DNA of 44,350 bases from contig JAFZIG010000040.1 in NCBI GenBank assembly GCA_017554485.1, positions 1 to 44,350 of the forward strand, read 5' to 3'. The notes beneath the pieces were generated by a model. The model was not told the DNA's origin and did not search any database. It worked only from the letters and a program-made list of their open reading frames with translations. This document shows, piece by piece, positions 1 to 9,250 of the stretch. Position 1 is the stretch's first letter; every line of letters begins with the position of its first letter. This stretch comes from Acidaminococcaceae bacterium. Its GTDB lineage: Bacteria > Bacillota > Negativicutes > Acidaminococcales > Acidaminococcaceae. A program made the position numbers and the translations under genes.

Positions 1-2087
1 CGGCGGGCGGCTTCCAGGCCTGCTTCGATGCTGGTGACCGCTTCTCCCTGAGGCTGGGGGATGTGCAGCGACAGCAGCAGCTTTTCGAACAGGTCCCGGT
101 CCTCTGCCCGGTCGATGGCGTCACAGTCGGTACCGATGAGCTTTACCCCCCGTTCCTTCAAGGAATCCGCCAGGTTGATGGCGGTCTGGCCGCCCAGGGT
201 GGCAATGACCCCGTCCGGCTTTTCCAGATTGATGATGTTCATCACGTCTTCCGGACAGAGGGGTTCGAAGTACAGCTTGTCGGAGCAGGTATAGTCGGTA
301 GAAACCGTTTCCGGGTTGTTGTTGATGATGATGGCTTCATAGCCGGCCTTCTGTATGGTCTGGACGGCATGGACGGTGGAATAATCGAACTCGATCCCCT
401 GGCCGATGCGGATGGGCCCGGAACCCAGCACGATGATCTTCTTTTTGTCCGAAATCCGTGACTCGTTTTCCTCTTCGTAGGTGGAATAAAAATAGGGGAC
501 GTAGCTTTCGAATTCGGAAGCGCAGGTGTCGATCATTTTGTACGTCGGTTTGATGTCATTTTGCAGCCGTAAACTGTAAACTTCAAGTTCCGTTCGGTTC
601 CACAGCCTGGCAATCGCCTTGTCGGAGAAACCGGTTTTCTTGGCGGCATACAGCGTGGGAATATCGTCCGGATGGTTCCGGACTTCTTTTTCCGTTTCCA
701 CGATGTGACGGATCTTGCGGAGAAAGAAGCGGTCAATAGCTGTCCTTGCGGCGATACTGTCCACGTCGCAGCTCAGGCGGAACAATTGGGCAATGGCGTA
801 GATGCGGTCGTCCGTACCGATACGGATGTAATCGAGCAGTTCTTTCCGGCTCACACTATCGAACTTGGGCAAATGGATGTGGTACGCGCCGATTTCCAGG
901 GACCGTATGCCTTTTAGCAGGCTTTCTTCAAAGGTACGGCCCACGCTCATCACTTCCCCGGTGGCTTTCATCTGGGTGGACAGGGAATTATTGGCGTCCG
1001 CGAATTTATCGAAGGGGAACCGCGGGAGCTTGGTTACCACGTAGTCCAGGGCCGGTTCGAAAGACGCGGGGGTATTCGCCAGCTGTATCTCATCCAGGGT
1101 CATGCCCACGCCGATTTTAGCGGAAACCCGCGCGATGGGGTAGCCGCTTGCCTTGGAGGCCAGGGCGGAAGAACGGGACACACGAGGGTTCACTTCGATG
1201 AGATAATACTGGAAGGAATTGGGGTCCAGAGCGAACTGCACGTTGCACCCGCCTTCGATTTTCAGGGCCCGGATGATCTTCAGGGCACTGTCCCGCAGCA
1301 TATGGTATTCTTTGTTGGTGAGGGTCTGGGAAGGGCAGACTACGATGGAGTCGCCCGTATGGATGCCCACCGGGTCCAGGTTCTCCATGTTGCAGACGGT
1401 GATGGCGGTGTCGTTCTTGTCCCGCATTACTTCGTATTCAATTTCTTTGAAGCCTTTGATGCTTTTTTCGATCAGCACCTGATGGACAGGGGACAGTTCC
1501 AGGGCGTGTTTCATCAGAGGCACGAATTCTTCTTCGTTGTCCGCGAAACCGCCGCCGGTCCCGCCCAGGGTAAAGTCGGGCCGGAGAATGACCGGATAGC
1601 CGATGGTTTCCATGACTTTCAGGCCTTCTTCCACGGAGCCGGCGATATGGGAAGGCAATACCGGTTCGCCAAGTTTTTCGCAAAGTTCCTTGAACAGTTC
1701 CCGGTCTTCCGCCTGCTCGATGGAACGGCTGTCGGTGCCCAGCAGTTCCACACGGCACTCGGCCAGGATGCCTTTCTTTTCCAGCTGCATGGCCAGGTTC
1801 AGGCCGGTCTGGCCGCCGATGCCCGGCAGGATGGCGTCGGGCCGTTCAAAGCGGATGATCTTGGCGATATATTCCAGTGTCAGGGGTTCCATATAGACCT
1901 TGTCCGCCATACTGGTATCGGTCATGATGGTGGCCGGGTTGGAGTTACAGAGGATGACCTCGTAGCCTTCTTCTTTCAGGGCCAGGCAAGCCTGGGTGCC
2001 GGCGTAATCAAATTCGGCGGCCTGTCCGATGACGATGGGGCCGGAGCCGATGACAAGAACTTTATGGATGTCTGTTCTTTTAGGCAT
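1..2087 (-). CDS. carB: Carbamoyl-phosphate synthase large subunit (partial, C-terminus beyond window)
   Basis: Large subunit that makes carbamoyl phosphate from bicarbonate, ATP and ammonia delivered by CarA, for pyrimidine and arginine synthesis in the cytoplasm. The frame is open from ATG at 2087 to the window edge, giving about 695 of the usual ~1070 residues. The start reads [20 protein letters not shown], followed by [11 protein letters not shown], the ATP-grasp stretch with [17 protein letters not shown], and, near the edge, [19 protein letters not shown], which belongs to the second ATP-grasp half. The ATG lies inside the end of carA (8-base overlap, ATGCCTAA), so the two are translationally coupled. 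Truncated only by the window; no frameshift seen. Confidence 0.96.
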   Translation of the reverse strand, partial: MPKRTDIHKVLVIGSGPIVIGQAAEFDYAGTQACLALKEEGYEVILCNSNPATIMTDTSMADKVYMEPLTLEYIAKIIRFERPDAILPGIGGQTGLNLAMQLEKKGILAECRVELLGTDSRSIEQAEDRELFKELCEKLGEPVLPSHIAGSVEEGLKVMETIGYPVILRPDFTLGGTGGGFADNEEEFVPLMKHALELSPVHQVLIEKSIKGFKEIEYEVMRDKNDTAITVCNMENLDPVGIHTGDSIVVCPSQTLTNKEYHMLRDSALKIIRALKIEGGCNVQFALDPNSFQYYLIEVNPRVSRSSALASKASGYPIARVSAKIGVGMTLDEIQLANTPASFEPALDYVVTKLPRFPFDKFADANNSLSTQMKATGEVMSVGRTFEESLLKGIRSLEIGAYHIHLPKFDSVSRKELLDYIRIGTDDRIYAIAQLFRLSCDVDSIAARTAIDRFFLRKIRHIVETEKEVRNHPDDIPTLYAAKKTGFSDKAIARLWNRTELEVYSLRLQNDIKPTYKMIDTCASEFESYVPYFYSTYEEENESRISDKKKIIVLGSGPIRIGQGIEFDYSTVHAVQTIQKAGYEAIIINNNPETVSTDYTCSDKLYFEPLCPEDVMNIINLEKPDGVIATLGGQTAINLADSLKERGVKLIGTDCDAIDRAEDRDLFEKLLLSLHIPQPQGEAVTSIEAGLEAAR

Positions 2088-3180
2088 GCTGCGCACCCCC
2101 TTCCTCCATCATCCGGATAAAGCGGTCGAACAGGTAGGCACTGTCCTGGGGACCGGGGGCGCTTTCCGGGTGGTACTGGACGCTGAACACGGCGTCTCTG
2201 TCGCATTTTACGCCCTCTATGGTCTGGTCCAGCAGGTTAATATGGGTGACAGTCAGCGGCGTGCCGGCAAGGCTTTCTTTGTCCACCGCGTAGGAGTGGT
2301 TTTGGGAAGTGATTTCGATTTTGCCGGTCTCCAGGTTTTTCACCGGATGGTTGCCGCCCCGGTGTCCGAACTTCAGCTTGTAGGTTCTGGCGCCGTAGGC
2401 CAGGGAGATGATCTGGTGACCCAGACAGATGCCGAAAATGGGGACGGTCCCCAACAGTTCCCGGATGGCCTGGATGGTCTGGGGTACGTCAGTTGGGTCT
2501 CCGGGACCGTTGGAAATAAAGACTCCGTCCGGCTTCAGGCTGCGGATTGTTTTCGAGGTAGTGTCCCAGGGCACGACGGTTACGCTGCAGCCTCGTTTAT
2601 TCAGGGAGCGCACGATGTTCTGCTTCATGCCGCAGTCGATGGCGGCCACATGGAAGCGTTCCTGTTCCGCGGGGAATTCCTGTATCGTTTTCCGGCTTAC
2701 GCGGGACACGGCGTCGGTGGGGATGCTGCTGGTCTTCAGAATCTGCAACCCCTCTTCTCTGGGGGTGGCCGCGTCGGTGATCAGCGCCTTGCGGCTGCCG
2801 AAATCCCGGATGCTCCGGTTCAGTTTTCTGGTATCCAGACCCCAGACGCCGGCAATATTGTATTTTTTCATGATATCACCCAGGGTCGCCGCGCTGCGGA
2901 AATTGGAAGGCTCATCGTTGTATTCCCGGACGATCAGCGCCCCGATGCTGGGGTTTTCAGACTCATAATCATCTTCTGCCATGCCGTAGTTGCCGATCAG
3001 GGGATAGGTCATCACTACGGCCTGGTCCGTGTAGGAGGGATCCGAAAGGATCTCCTGGTAGCCAACCATGGAAGTATTGAAGACGATTTCCAGCACTTTA
3101 TCCCCGGCAGCGCCGAAGGCGTAGCCGTAATATTCCTGGCCGTCTTCTAAAATTATTTTCCGGTTGAAGTTCATTGCCAT
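2080..3180 (-). CDS. carA: Carbamoyl-phosphate synthase small (glutaminase) subunit
   Basis: Class I glutamine amidotransferase that releases ammonia from glutamine for CarB. The N-terminal CPSase small domain ([19 protein letters not shown], then [19 protein letters not shown]) is followed by the glutaminase domain with nucleophile Cys in GICLGHQ and the His/Glu pair in [10 protein letters not shown]. The start is set at ATG 3180 because GAGG lies 8 bases upstream; an upstream ATG at 3207 (9 more residues, MKKKNEAAV) has no good ribosome site. 366 residues is normal for CarA. First gene of the carAB operon behind a sigma-70 promoter at 3379-3407 and a ~190-base leader. Confidence 0.96.
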   Translation of the reverse strand: MAMNFNRKIILEDGQEYYGYAFGAAGDKVLEIVFNTSMVGYQEILSDPSYTDQAVVMTYPLIGNYGMAEDDYESENPSIGALIVREYNDEPSNFRSAATLGDIMKKYNIAGVWGLDTRKLNRSIRDFGSRKALITDAATPREEGLQILKTSSIPTDAVSRVSRKTIQEFPAEQERFHVAAIDCGMKQNIVRSLNKRGCSVTVVPWDTTSKTIRSLKPDGVFISNGPGDPTDVPQTIQAIRELLGTVPIFGICLGHQIISLAYGARTYKLKFGHRGGNHPVKNLETGKIEITSQNHSYAVDKESLAGTPLTVTHINLLDQTIEGVKCDRDAVFSVQYHPESAPGPQDSAYLFDRFIRMMEEGGAQHA

Positions 3181-3311
3181 AACTGCCGCCTCGTTTTTCT
3201 TTTTCATTTCTTTTCAGGCCTCTCTTTTCCGGGAACACTGCTGACGTTTGCTGTAAAATACCAGAAGGCATCGCCAGTCAAGTTTGCAATTCCTGGAAAA
3301 TCATCAGGCCG

Positions 3312-3353
3312 AAAAAATAAAGGCGTCCCTTGCCGCCAGCAAATCTGCACGGC
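3312..3353 (-). promoter_or_regulatory. Candidate transcription attenuator in the carAB leader
   Basis: In the carAB transcript a short GC hairpin (GGCG...CGCC, 3322-3337) is followed by a U-rich run (TTTATTTTTT, 3312-3321), like a weak intrinsic terminator. Overlapping it is an alternative hairpin (GCCG, CAG / CTG, CGGC; 3332-3353) that would consume the 5' arm of the terminator. No PyrR-binding consensus was recognised. The pairing is seen; the regulatory role is inferred, and the terminator stem is only 4 bp. Confidence 0.3.
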
Positions 3354-3378
3354 AATGAACACCTTTGTTATCTATAAA

Positions 3379-3407
3379 ATTTTAACACTATGATAGGGCT
3401 TTGTCAA
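3379..3407 (-). promoter_or_regulatory. Sigma-70 promoter of carAB
   Basis: On the minus strand TTGACA (3402-3407), a 17-base spacer and TAAAAT (3379-3384) match the housekeeping promoter almost perfectly. It points into the carA leader and lies just downstream of the ANTAR regulator gene, so carAB need not depend on read-through. Confidence 0.75.
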
Positions 3408-3426
3408 ACAAATATTGAATAATCAT

Positions 3427-4041
3427 TCATTTTTTGCTTTTCTTTTTTCCTGTTTCCTTTTCGTGTATCTCCGCGCTGGCGATGACGGCTTTGGCCACTG
3501 CCTTCAGGGAAAGACGACGGTCCATGCTCAGTTTCTGCATGGCCTGGAATGCGTCCTTTTCTGTAAATTTATACTGGTCCATCAGGATTCCCTTGGCCCT
3601 GTCCAGTATCTTGCGCGTTTCCAGATCGTCCTTGGCCTTGTCTAATGCGGCATTTAACCTTTGGAAAGCAGCAAAACGGTTGATGGCGATCTCAATGGCG
3701 GGAAAGAGCTCTTCTTCCCGGATAGGCTTTACCAGGTAAGCGAATACGCCGGAATCGGTTGCTTCCTGCACGATTTCCTGCTGGCTGTAAGCTGTCAGCA
3801 GCAGGACCGGCGCCAGTTTTGCGTCCCCGATGATCTTTGCCGCTTCCAGTCCGTCCATCTCCGGCATTTTCACATCCATGATGACCAGATCCGGTTTTTC
3901 CTGTTCCGCAAGCTGTGCGGCGACTTTTCCGTTTTCGGCTTCTCCTACAACAATGTGTCCCGCTTCTTCCAGCATTTCCCGCAGATCCAGGCGCAATAAT
4001 GCTTCATCGTCTGCAATCAGTATCTTTAACGGTTTCACCAC
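3427..4041 (-). CDS. ANTAR-domain response regulator (EutV/PdtaR type), RNA-binding antiterminator
   Basis: Receiver domain (residues ~1-125) with acidic pair Asp11/Asp12, phosphoacceptor Asp56 in DLVIMDVKMPEMDG, Thr/Ser in LLLTAYS and Lys in YLVKPIREEE. It is followed by a coiled linker and a C-terminal ANTAR domain (~135-190: RKILDRAKGILMDQYKFTE, then DAFQAMQKLSMDRRLSLKAVA). ANTAR proteins bind paired hexaloop RNA hairpins when phosphorylated and prevent terminator formation. Only 13 bases separate it from the upstream kinase gene, so they form a two-component operon. 204 residues is the normal length, with a Lys-rich tail. The likely target in this window is the amt leader (9187-9234). Confidence 0.92.
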   Translation of the reverse strand: MVKPLKILIADDEALLRLDLREMLEEAGHIVVGEAENGKVAAQLAEQEKPDLVIMDVKMPEMDGLEAAKIIGDAKLAPVLLLTAYSQQEIVQEATDSGVFAYLVKPIREEELFPAIEIAINRFAAFQRLNAALDKAKDDLETRKILDRAKGILMDQYKFTEKDAFQAMQKLSMDRRLSLKAVAKAVIASAEIHEKETGKKKSKK

Positions 4042-4054
4042 GCTTACCCCTCCA

Positions 4055-5569
4055 TTATATATGAATAATTACCTTAGCTACCGTTCCTTTTCTGTCAGTA
4101 CGCGGTTCCAAAGTGAACGTTCCCTTTAAATCAGACTGCACTACAGTCTGTACGATCTTCAGGCCGAGGCTTTTGGTTTTTAGCAGGTTAAATCCGGGAG
4201 GCAGGCCGACCCCGTCATCTTGGACCAGTAACAGCAGCCGGTCATCGTTTTCCTTTTTGCCGCTGCCAGCATATGCTGAAAGGTCTGATTCATTTCCGGG
4301 GAGTTTCCCCTGTGTCCCGTCACTTGCATCCAGCCGGCTGATGGTGGCTGTCAGAGTTCCCTTTTTCCGGTTTTCAAAGCCGTGTTCCAGCGCGTTCTGC
4401 AGCAATTCGTTCAGCACCAGGGCCAGGCTGGCCGCCTGCTGGGAGGGAAGCCGCAGGTTGTCTGCGGAAAAGTTCATCTTCAGTTCCAGGTCCGGCGTTT
4501 TCATGCTGCTCATAACGGTGCGGTACACGCCGTTGCCCAGCTCGTTTATGTCCACCAATTCTGTTCCCTGCCCGGAGAGGTACTCGTGCACCAGCGCAAT
4601 GCTGCTGATCCGGTTGATGGAATCCCGCAGTACCACTTTTGTTTCTTCCGACGCTGCCCGGCGCTGTTCCAGGCGCAGCAGGCTGGCGATGGTCTGCAGG
4701 TTGTTTTTTACCCGGTGGTGGATTTCCCGGATCACGGCCGCCTTTACCCGCAGTTCTTCGTCCTTCAGCTTCAGCTGGGTGACGTCTTCGATAACTACGA
4801 TGATCCGCTCGATGCTTCCTGCCGTCATCAGGGGGATAAAACGGAAATCCAGGAACAGGCCTTTTTGCTGCAGCTCCTGTTCCTCCGCCACACCCGTGCG
4901 CAGTACGTTGCCGATACCGCTCCAGCTGATTTCTACACTGTTGGTCCGGCGTCCTACCAGATGTCCGACACCCAGCACGCGATAAATATGCCGGGCCGCA
5001 TTGTTGGCCGCCAGGATCTGTCCGTCTTTCGCATTGACCAGCACGAGGCCGTCAATACTGGACAGGCGGCGGTAGCAGCTGTTGGCAGCGTAATCCGTTT
5101 TGCTGCCGTGGAGAAAGTCCATGGTCGCGTCCCAAAAAACTACGTCCGCTTCCCGGTCTTCAAAGGCCGCAGCGGCAAAACAGCGGTTATGGTCATCACA
5201 AATCGGGTAGACTTTCAAGCGGGCGAACTGTCCCGGTGATACTTCCCGGAAACCTTCCGTCACGGTATTTTCTTCCAGCGCCTGGGCCATCAGCGGCTCG
5301 TCCGCAGCCCGGGTTATTTCTTCCGGCTCCATGTTTTCCGAGCGGGTAAGGGGTTCCGCCTGGTCAAATACGCTTAAAAAACAGATATCGCTTCCGGCTT
5401 TCGCATTTTGTCTGTCGGAAGATGTCGTCGGGTAGGAACAGAGCTGCCGGCTCCGGTCCAGCGGCAGGATCAGCGAAATTTTGGCCTGGGCCAGGTCGGC
5501 GGCCAGTCCCAGGTTGCTGCGCATCCCGTCCAGAATATTCCATTGTTCCTGTGTCAGTTGTGAAATCAT
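4055..5569 (-). CDS. Sensor histidine kinase of the PdtaS/EutW family (HisKA_2)
   Basis: Soluble sensor kinase partner of the ANTAR regulator. Order: N-terminal kinase-associated sensor domain (~1-150), PAS domain (~160-275, with ...LVLVNAKDGQILAANNAAR and PLMTAGSIERIIVVIEDVT), HisKA_2 dimerisation domain with EIHHRVKNNLQ (His284/285), then a HATPase domain with N box (LVLNELLQNALEHGF) and G box (VQDDGVGLPPGF). No membrane segment was seen, so it senses a cytoplasmic signal. In EutW the ligand is ethanolamine; here no eut genes are nearby, and amt, purF and carAB as neighbours suggest a nitrogen-related signal (inference). 504 residues; start ATG with GAGGATC upstream. Confidence 0.93.
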   Translation of the reverse strand: MISQLTQEQWNILDGMRSNLGLAADLAQAKISLILPLDRSRQLCSYPTTSSDRQNAKAGSDICFLSVFDQAEPLTRSENMEPEEITRAADEPLMAQALEENTVTEGFREVSPGQFARLKVYPICDDHNRCFAAAAFEDREADVVFWDATMDFLHGSKTDYAANSCYRRLSSIDGLVLVNAKDGQILAANNAARHIYRVLGVGHLVGRRTNSVEISWSGIGNVLRTGVAEEQELQQKGLFLDFRFIPLMTAGSIERIIVVIEDVTQLKLKDEELRVKAAVIREIHHRVKNNLQTIASLLRLEQRRAASEETKVVLRDSINRISSIALVHEYLSGQGTELVDINELGNGVYRTVMSSMKTPDLELKMNFSADNLRLPSQQAASLALVLNELLQNALEHGFENRKKGTLTATISRLDASDGTQGKLPGNESDLSAYAGSGKKENDDRLLLLVQDDGVGLPPGFNLLKTKSLGLKIVQTVVQSDLKGTFTLEPRTDRKGTVAKVIIHI

Positions 5570-5597
5570 GCTGTGATCCTCATTCTGTATTAATTAA

Positions 5598-5626
5598 TAT
5601 AGAAACTGTCCTTGCAGGCATTTCAA
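5598..5626 (-). promoter_or_regulatory. Probable promoter of the kinase/ANTAR operon
   Basis: On the minus strand TTGAAA (5621-5626), a 17-base spacer and TCTATA (5598-5603) sit 30 bases before the kinase start. The -10 match is moderate. Confidence 0.45.
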
Positions 5627-5696
5627 CTATAATATTTATATTATTATATTAATTATAGCATAAAACAGAAAGGAGGTATGCGGAAATCGATCAGAC

Positions 5697-5740
5697 AAAA
5701 AAGCGCCGGCTAACGTGCAGACGAATTAATCAGAGGTTCC
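5697..5740. repeat. Solo end of the MITE family seen complete at 30783-30939
   Basis: About 43 bases match the left arm of the complete MITE in inverted orientation with roughly four mismatches: the GGAAnC..CTGATTAATT end, GTCTGCACG, then TAGCCGGCGCTTTTT. No second arm was found around it. It lies between the purF 3' end and the kinase promoter. On the minus strand it ends in a GC block plus T run and might weakly terminate purF transcription. Confidence 0.6.
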
Positions 5741-5781
5741 TTAACTGAATTCAGCGTACAAGGATGAGGAAGAGGATATTT

Positions 5782-7191
5782 TTATTCTCCGCACCAGAAA
5801 GGCAGCGGTTTAGGCTCCGGTATTTCCATGGGGTACCTGTTATCAAAACAGCCGCTGCATACAGGGAGTCCGTCCACCATTTCCGACAGGGCTTTCAAAT
5901 CCAGGTATCCCAGCGAATCCGCTCCCAGCATCTGGCAGATCCCTTCGATGGAAAGCCGGTTGGCGACCAGTTCTTCTTCGGAAGGGACATCCGTGCCGAA
6001 ATAACAGGGGTGACGGAACGGAGGGGAACTGATACGGACATGCACTTCTTTTGCCCCGGCTTCTTTCAGCATCTGTACCAGGTTCTTCATAGTGGTACCC
6101 CGGACGATGGAATCATCTACCAGCACAATGCGTTTTCCTTTTACCGTTGCTGCCAGTACGCTGAGTTTCAGATGCACGCCGGTCTCCCGTTCGGCCTGGG
6201 ACGGTTTGATGAATGTCCTGCCGATGTAGGAGTTTTTGTAAAAGGCAAAGCCGAAAGGTATGCCTGATTCCATGGAAAAGCCTTTGGCGGCAGGCAGGCC
6301 GGATTCCGGCACACCGGTTACCATATCAGCCGCCACAGGATGGGATCTGGCCAGTGATCTTCCGGCGGCAATACGGGCGTCGTATACGTTGATGCCGTCC
6401 AGCCGGCTGTCCAGACGGGCAAAATAAATGTATTCAAAGATGCAGTGGGCACATTTCCCGGTTTGCAGGGAACGGTCTGATTCAATGCCTTTTTCCGATA
6501 TGGTAACCATTTCACCCGGCTCGATGTCGCGGATGAATTCCGCATCTACGGCGGACAGGGCGCAGCTTTCAGAAGCCAGCACATAGGAGTTGCCCCGTTT
6601 GCCCAGGCAGAGGGGCTTTAGGCCGTAGGGATCCCTCAGGCCGATCAGTTTCTGTGGGCTCATGATTACCAGCGCGTAGGCCCCGGCTAATTTCCGGGCG
6701 GTAGCCAGCACGGCTTCCTGTATCGTTTTTGTATGTACGCGTTCTCTTGCCAGGTAAAAGGCAATGACCTCCGAATCGGCGGTGGTATGGAATACGGCGC
6801 CGTTCTGGATCAGTTCCCATTTCAGGTCGGCCATATTTACCAGGTTACCGTTATGGGCCAGTGCCAGCGTGCCTTTTATATAGGAAATCGCCAGCGGCTG
6901 GGCATTTTCCGGTCTGGAGCCGCCGGTTGTAGAATAGCGCACATGCCCAATACCCAGGTTTCCCGGCAGGCTTTTCAGGGTTTTTTCGTGGAAAACTTCG
7001 CTGATCAGTCCGGCATCTTTCCGACAGTGATAATTCCCCGCAGGTCCTTTTGTATCGGACGTGACGATGCCGCAGGCTTCCTGTCCCCGGTGCTGCAGTG
7101 CTGTGAGCCCGTAATAAATGGAATGGGCTACATTGCCGCCATCCGGATCAAAGATACCGAACACACCGCATTCTTCTTTCACTTTATCCAT
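5782..7191 (-). CDS. purF: Amidophosphoribosyltransferase (glutamine PRPP amidotransferase)
   Basis: Catalyses the first committed step of purine synthesis: PRPP plus glutamine to phosphoribosylamine. It has an N-terminal Ntn glutaminase domain preceded by a short propeptide (MDKVKEE), so mature catalysis starts at Cys8 in ECGVFGIF. The phosphoribosyltransferase domain carries the PRPP motif IVLVDDSIVRGTT. Cys residues in the CAHCIFEY region, HPCYFG and CSGCFDN match the [4Fe-4S]-containing Bacillus-type PurF, an oxygen-sensitive form that suits an anaerobe. 469 residues is the expected length. It stands alone rather than in a pur operon, downstream of amt but separated from it by a terminator. 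Confidence 0.96.
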   Translation of the reverse strand: MDKVKEECGVFGIFDPDGGNVAHSIYYGLTALQHRGQEACGIVTSDTKGPAGNYHCRKDAGLISEVFHEKTLKSLPGNLGIGHVRYSTTGGSRPENAQPLAISYIKGTLALAHNGNLVNMADLKWELIQNGAVFHTTADSEVIAFYLARERVHTKTIQEAVLATARKLAGAYALVIMSPQKLIGLRDPYGLKPLCLGKRGNSYVLASESCALSAVDAEFIRDIEPGEMVTISEKGIESDRSLQTGKCAHCIFEYIYFARLDSRLDGINVYDARIAAGRSLARSHPVAADMVTGVPESGLPAAKGFSMESGIPFGFAFYKNSYIGRTFIKPSQAERETGVHLKLSVLAATVKGKRIVLVDDSIVRGTTMKNLVQMLKEAGAKEVHVRISSPPFRHPCYFGTDVPSEEELVANRLSIEGICQMLGADSLGYLDLKALSEMVDGLPVCSGCFDNRYPMEIPEPKPLPFWCGE

Positions 7192-7260
7192 GTTGCACGC
7201 TTCTTTCTGATAAACAATTCGCAGACTGGCCGGGGATTTTGCAAGAATCCTGCTGTCTGT

Positions 7261-7301
7261 AAAATAGAAAAGCAGGCAAAGACATTAAGTCTTTGTCTGC
7301 T
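7261..7301 (-). terminator. Intrinsic terminator of amt
   Basis: Reading the minus strand, an imperfect 13-bp stem (AGCAGACAAAGAC / GTCTTTGCCTGCT) with loop TTAAT is followed by TTTCTATTTT. It lies 55 bases after the amt stop and 80 bases before purF. Confidence 0.75.
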
Positions 7302-7355
7302 TTGACATCTACACCGATACTTTACCACGGGACACTCAAAAAGTCAATTTCTCTT

Positions 7356-9161
7356 TTATAACGGATAATCCTGCAATGCGTCGAAGCCTTCTTCACCGGT
7401 GCGGATCTTAATAACGTTATCGACGGTGGAAACGAAAATCTTCCCGTCGCCGTATTTGCCGGTGTACAGAACCTGTTTGGCAACTTCGATGATGGTGCGT
7501 GGCGAAATGGCGGAGACTACGATGTCCAGACGGATTTTGGGAAGCAGGCGGGAGGCGACGGAGGCGCCGCGGTACATTTCCTTGTGGCCTTTCTGTAAGC
7601 CGTAGCCGTGAACTTCCGTTACCGTCATGCCGGTGATGCCGATTTGCTCCAGCGCGTTTTTCAGCGGCAGGAACCGCTCTTTGGATGTGATGATAGTTAC
7701 TAACGAATACGCATGTCCGTCAGGCGTAACAGGATGCAGTCCGGGGATGTTCTGCAAAATTTCCCGCTGCGGCACGGAAACCGCATCCGGTTTCGCATTT
7801 GCGGCAGCTGCATCAAAAACATGTTCCGGGGCGGGCATGAAGTCCGCGTAAGCAGAGGTAAGACCGTGTTCTTCAAAATCAAGGCCGGCGATTTCTTCTT
7901 TGGGGGTGACACGCAGGCCGACGGTGGATTTGATCGTTTTAAATACGACAAAAGCTGCAATTGTCACATACAGGATAACTGCAGCTACGCCGGTAACCTG
8001 TACGATGAAGAAATGCGGGTCGCCGCAATAAAGCCAGCCTTCTTTTTCTGCCAGCAGTCCGGTCAGCACGGTTCCCAGGGCGCCGCAGACGCCGTGGACG
8101 GAAATGGCGCCTACCGGGTCGTCGATTTTAATTTTCTGGTCAATGAATTCGATGGCGGTGACGACAGTGATCCCGGCAACGATCCCGATCAGGAAGGCGC
8201 CGGGTACGGTCACCAGGTCGCAGCCGGCGGTGATGGCCACCAGACCGGCCAGGGCGCCGTTCAGGGTCATGGAAACATCCGGTTTGCCGTAACGGAACCA
8301 GGTGAAGAACATTACGGTACAGGTTGCTATAGCAGCGGCCATGTTGGTGGTAACGAATATATGGGCCGCCGATTCAATCGCTTCGTCCCCGGTCATGCTG
8401 ACAGTGGAGCAGCCGTTGAACCCGAACCAGGCGAACCAGAGGATAAATACGCCCAGTGTTGCCAGAGGCAGACTGTGTCCGGGAATCGCGTTGACAGAAC
8501 CGTCCGTATTGTATTTACCGATACGGGGTCCCAGCAGCCAGGCGCCGACACAGGCGCACACGCCGCCCACCATGTGCACGGCGGCGGAACCTGCGAAGTC
8601 GTGGAAGCCCATTTGGGCCAGCCAGCCGCCTCCCCAGATCCAGTGGCCGGAAACGGGATAGATGAATAAGCTGATCAGGATGCTGTATATGCAGTATGAA
8701 GAAAACTTGGTCCGCTCCGCCATGGAACCGGACACGATAGTTGCAGCCGTGGCGCAGAAAACGGTCTGGAAAATCAGGAAGGCCATGGCCGGATACCCTG
8801 CTTCTTCTCCTACACTGAAATGTGTCACGCAAAAGTCCGGCGCGCCGATGAAGCCGCCGATGTCCGAACCGAACATAAGGCCGAAGCCCACGATCCAGAA
8901 TGCCGGTGTGCCCAATGCAAAATCCATGACGTTTTTCATGACAATGTTGCCGGCGTTTTTAGCGCGGGTCAGGCCTGTTTCACACATGGCAAATCCCGGC
9001 TGCATGAAAAAGACCAGGGCAGCCCCCAGCAGTACCCAGATGGTGTCCGCGGAAGAATAACGCTGTGGTAATGTGTCCGCTGCCAGGGCAGAGACGGGGA
9101 ATGCACAGAAACAGGCAGCGGCAAAAAGTGTTGCCAACATTTTTTTACAGATTCTTTTCAT
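7356..9161 (-). CDS. amt: Ammonium transporter with a fused C-terminal PII (GlnB/GlnK) domain
   Basis: Inner-membrane ammonium channel. It has a signal peptide (MKRICKKMLATLFAAACF... to SALAAD), then an Amt domain (~35-430) of about eleven hydrophobic segments, with family stretches PGFAMCETGLTR, FAWFGFNGCS and the pore His in SVHGVCGALGT. After a ~55-residue linker a complete PII domain follows (~490-601: TVTEVHGYGLQKGHKEMYRG, LPKIRLDIVVS, TGKYGDGKIFVS). Free PII normally plugs Amt; here plug and channel are one chain. The T-loop Tyr51 used for uridylylation is Val (RGASVAS against RGAEY). Start ATG 9161 is preferred over TTG 9170 because of AGGAAAGG spacing. Expression is probably attenuated (leader at 9187-9234). 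Confidence 0.95.
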   Translation of the reverse strand: MKRICKKMLATLFAAACFCAFPVSALAADTLPQRYSSADTIWVLLGAALVFFMQPGFAMCETGLTRAKNAGNIVMKNVMDFALGTPAFWIVGFGLMFGSDIGGFIGAPDFCVTHFSVGEEAGYPAMAFLIFQTVFCATAATIVSGSMAERTKFSSYCIYSILISLFIYPVSGHWIWGGGWLAQMGFHDFAGSAAVHMVGGVCACVGAWLLGPRIGKYNTDGSVNAIPGHSLPLATLGVFILWFAWFGFNGCSTVSMTGDEAIESAAHIFVTTNMAAAIATCTVMFFTWFRYGKPDVSMTLNGALAGLVAITAGCDLVTVPGAFLIGIVAGITVVTAIEFIDQKIKIDDPVGAISVHGVCGALGTVLTGLLAEKEGWLYCGDPHFFIVQVTGVAAVILYVTIAAFVVFKTIKSTVGLRVTPKEEIAGLDFEEHGLTSAYADFMPAPEHVFDAAAANAKPDAVSVPQREILQNIPGLHPVTPDGHAYSLVTIITSKERFLPLKNALEQIGITGMTVTEVHGYGLQKGHKEMYRGASVASRLLPKIRLDIVVSAISPRTIIEVAKQVLYTGKYGDGKIFVSTVDNVIKIRTGEEGFDALQDYPL

Positions 9162-9186
9162 ACGAATCAAGACCTTTCCTGATACG

Positions 9187-9227
9187 AAAAAAGGCGTCTG
9201 ATTGTGAGTAATTCACAATCAGACGCC
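9187..9227 (-). terminator. Leader terminator (attenuator) immediately upstream of amt
   Basis: On the minus strand a perfect 15-bp stem (GGCGTCTGATTGTGA / TCACAATCAGACGCC) with a 5-base loop is followed by six T. It ends 25 bases before the amt start codon and downstream of the amt promoter, so it must be overcome for amt to be transcribed. Rubrerythrin, the preceding gene, lies upstream of the amt promoter. Confidence 0.88.
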
Positions 9228-9234
9228 GATGTCT
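9221..9234 (-). promoter_or_regulatory. Candidate ANTAR-binding hexaloop hairpin overlapping the amt leader terminator
   Basis: In the amt RNA, AGAC-AUCGGC-GUCU forms a 4-bp stem closing a six-base loop with A at position 1 and G at position 4, the defining feature of ANTAR target hairpins. Its loop and 3' arm are the first seven bases of the terminator's 5' arm, so hairpin and terminator exclude each other, as in the second hairpin of eut leaders. I did not find a convincing first hairpin upstream. Confidence 0.5.
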
Positions 9235-9250
9235 CGTACGTTTTGATTTA

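Noticed and set aside
1302..2120. 272-codon plus-strand frame opposite carB
   Set aside because: Shadow of carB; Gly/Asp/His/Phe-rich translation typical of the reverse complement of GC-rich genes.
3255..3281. TTGACT ... TATTTT as a second carAB promoter
   Set aside because: Spacer is 15 bases and a far better promoter lies upstream at 3379-3407.
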